The notes beneath the pieces were generated by a model. The model made no database searches. It saw only the letters and a list, made by a program, of their open reading frames with translations, and was not told where the DNA came from. Positions 62,370 through 64,000 of a stretch of 64,000 bases of DNA are shown in pieces. A program made the position numbers and the translations under genes. Origin of the DNA: Flavobacterium sp. CECT 9288 (GTDB taxonomy: Bacteria; Bacteroidota; Bacteroidia; Flavobacteriales; Flavobacteriaceae). The stretch's first letter is position 1. Every line of letters begins with the position of its first letter. Where the stretch lies: NCBI RefSeq assembly GCF_918731615.1, contig NZ_OU957226.1:992001-1056000 (forward strand). The letters are read 5' to 3'.

Positions 62370-64000
62370 TCAATTCGCTACCGAAAACTGTGAATCGTAC
62401 AAATTCTTATAAAAACCACTTTCACGATTAATTAGTTCTTGATGCGTACCTTGTTCAACGATTAGCCCTTTGTCCATCACTACAATTTTGTCAGCGTTTA
62501 CAATCGTGGCTAATCGGTGTGCAATAACAATAGAGGTTCTGCCTTTTGTAATAGTTTCGGTAGCACGCTGAATCAATTCCTCGGAGTAAGTATCTATAGA
62601 GGATGTGGCTTCGTCAAGAATTAAGATACTTGGGTTACTCACATAAGCTCTCAAGAATGCAATTAATTGGCGCTGACCAGAGGATAGCATTACTCCGCGT
62701 TCCTTAACATCAAAATCATAATTATCTGGCAAGCTCATGATAAATTCATGCACTCCAATTTTTTTGGCTGCAGCCAATATTTGGTCGCGATCAATCTCAG
62801 GATTATGTAAGGTGATATTATTAAAAATAGTATCAGCAAAAAGGAAAACATCCTGCAATACTACTGCAATTTGTTTTCGTAACGAGCCCAAAGTATAATT
62901 TTCAATATTTTGATTGTCAATATATATGGAACCGCTATTGATTTCATAAAAACGATTCAGTAAATTGATAATAGTAGATTTTCCTGCACCTGTAGAGCCT
63001 ACAATGGCAATTGTTTGTCCAGCGTTTACTTCTAAATCAATTCCTTTTATGACTTCTTCATCAGGAATGTACCCAAAACGAACCTTATTAAATTCAATAT
63101 TTCCTTTAAAAATTGGCGCCTCAAGAATACCTGTATCTTGTATTTGATCTTGGGTGTCCAAAATATCAAAAACACGGTTGGCAGCAATCATTCCCAGTTG
63201 CATCTCATTGAATTTGTCGGCTATTTGTCGCAACGGATTGAATAACATGCCGATAAACATCGTGTACGAGAATAAATCTCCAAAAGTGGTAAAGTTATCT
63301 CCGTTTAAAATTTTGAATCCGCCGTAAAGCACAATAAAACCAAGAGTTAATGACGAAATAATATCAGCAATAGGGAAGAAGATGGAGTTGTATAAAATGG
63401 TTTTTATCCACGCTTTCTTGTGCTTGTCATTTATCTCTTTGAACTTTTCTAACTCAATGTTTTCTCTATTAAAGAGTTGAACAATCTTCATGCCCGTGAC
63501 ACGCTCTTGTACAAAGGAATTCATATTAGCAATTTGAGTACGCACTTCCTCAAAAGCAACTTGCATTTTCTTTTGGAAAATTCTCGTTACAAAAACCAGA
63601 ATAGGCATGGCTACAATCACAATCCAAGTTAGGGTCCAGTTCATATAAAACATAAAACCCAGAACTACAATCATTTTCATCAAGTCACTAATTATCATGA
63701 ACAAACCTTGACTAAAAATTCTAGCAATAGATTCGATATCAGAAACCGAACGAGTCACCAATTGCCCCACAGGAACGTGGTCAAAATATTTCATTCTAAA
63801 ACTCAAAATATGCTGAAACAGTTTGGTACGTATGTCTTTTACAATGTCTTGACCCAACCAGTTTGCCCAAAACACAAAGTAAAATTGTGAAAACACTTCT
63901 AATAAAAGCACAATACCCATTAAGATTACATACATCAATAATCCTTTTTGATCTTGTGTAGCAATGTAACCATCAACGGTTTGTTTCAGTAAATACGGGC
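62370..64000 (-). CDS. ABC exporter, MsbA/MdlB-like, N-terminus cut by window edge
   Basis: The frame stays open to the window edge; upstream of the Met at 63938 it reads YLLKQTVDGYIATQDQKG, so the true start lies outside. Transmembrane domain then nucleotide-binding domain: Walker A VGSTGAGKSTI, Q-loop QDVFLFADTIFNNI, signature LSSGQRQLIAFLRAYV, Walker B ILILDEATSSID, H-loop IAHRLATI. Half-transporter for lipid or drug export. It ends 24 bases from the XRE gene and has no peptidase domain, so it is probably not part of the peptide cluster. Confidence 0.9.
   Translation of the reverse strand, partial: PYLLKQTVDGYIATQDQKGLLMYVILMGIVLLLEVFSQFYFVFWANWLGQDIVKDIRTKLFQHILSFRMKYFDHVPVGQLVTRSVSDIESIARIFSQGLFMIISDLMKMIVVLGFMFYMNWTLTWIVIVAMPILVFVTRIFQKKMQVAFEEVRTQIANMNSFVQERVTGMKIVQLFNRENIELEKFKEINDKHKKAWIKTILYNSIFFPIADIISSLTLGFIVLYGGFKILNGDNFTTFGDLFSYTMFIGMLFNPLRQIADKFNEMQLGMIAANRVFDILDTQDQIQDTGILEAPIFKGNIEFNKVRFGYIPDEEVIKGIDLEVNAGQTIAIVGSTGAGKSTIINLLNRFYEINSGSIYIDNQNIENYTLGSLRKQIAVVLQDVFLFADTIFNNITLHNPEIDRDQILAAAKKIGVHEFIMSLPDNYDFDVKERGVMLSSGQRQLIAFLRAYVSNPSILILDEATSSIDTYSEELIQRATETITKGRTSIVIAHRLATIVNADKIVVMDKGLIVEQGTHQELINRESGFYKNLYDSQFSVAN

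Noticed and set aside
1..64000. CRISPR array, tRNA or rRNA genes
   Set aside because: The only regular repeats are the two 7-bp arrays, which have no spacers; no tRNA or rRNA signature was seen.

Overview
The window is low-GC chromosomal DNA from a member of the Bacteroidota, almost certainly a Flavobacterium-like species. The clues are promoters of the TAnnTTTG (-7) / TTG (-33) type, A-rich leaders with little Shine-Dalgarno signal, a SusC/TonB-type receptor with a carboxypeptidase-regulatory-like N-terminus, lipoproteins with short SC-type lipoboxes, and many small families seen mainly in Flavobacteriia (DUF6146-, DUF6452-, DUF6048-, DUF6095- and DUF6787-like). No rRNA, tRNA, CRISPR array, transposase or integrase was seen.

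Layout. 1-9.3 kb: DEAD-box helicase (cut by the window edge), TIGR02757 protein, LolD-like ATPase, MsrA, small envelope proteins, the serine pathway pair serC-serA, and a LuxC-type acyl-CoA reductase divergent from a 4Fe-4S ferredoxin. 9.3-15.7 kb: secreted protein, TonB-dependent receptor, ychF, a lipoprotein and a flavin reductase. 15.8-24.4 kb: topoisomerase IV parE and parC, split by a very AT-rich three-gene cassette. 24.5-29.3 kb: TerC, a Qnr-like pentapeptide protein, an ImmA/PIN-type toxin-antitoxin-like pair and murQ. 29.5-45 kb: ZIP transporter, RNA methyltransferases including rlmD, a histidine kinase, a CPBP protease, OsmC, a GDSL hydrolase, cysM, an Smr protein, RarD and a cysteine desulfurase. 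45-54 kb: a six-PAS kinase with response regulator, a fasciclin protein, a serine hydrolase, cysE-cysK and lpd. 54-62.4 kb: a peptide-export (RiPP/bacteriocin-like) cluster. 62.4-64 kb: an ABC exporter cut by the window edge.

Two accessory systems stand out. (1) Between parE and parC, three genes overlap by ATGA junctions: a DUF3696-type ATPase, a TOPRIM-like protein with E / GGG / DSD / MENYLP motifs, and a DUF262 protein with a DGFQR motif. This looks like a defence module in which the ATPase and nuclease domains of an OLD-like enzyme are split and joined to a DUF262 effector. (2) The 54-62 kb cluster has a short precursor gene (61582-61761, 59 codons) with a GG leader and a core carrying CHC and CDC motifs. 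It is followed by an attenuator-like terminator, a candidate HQxxH peptide-modifying enzyme, a TPR protein, a secreted HDxxH...DEG protein, a C39-peptidase ABC exporter and a HlyD adaptor. A divergent XRE regulator sits behind a 13-bp inverted repeat.

Other structure: two tandem arrays with an exact 7-bp period (14204-14287 and 24434-24475), at least four copies of a degenerate intergenic stem-loop element, a lipoprotein gene split by a frameshift at an A10 tract, and an A16 tract directly upstream of a serine-hydrolase start codon. No gene-free stretch exceeds 300 bases. All names come from motif reading without database searches.
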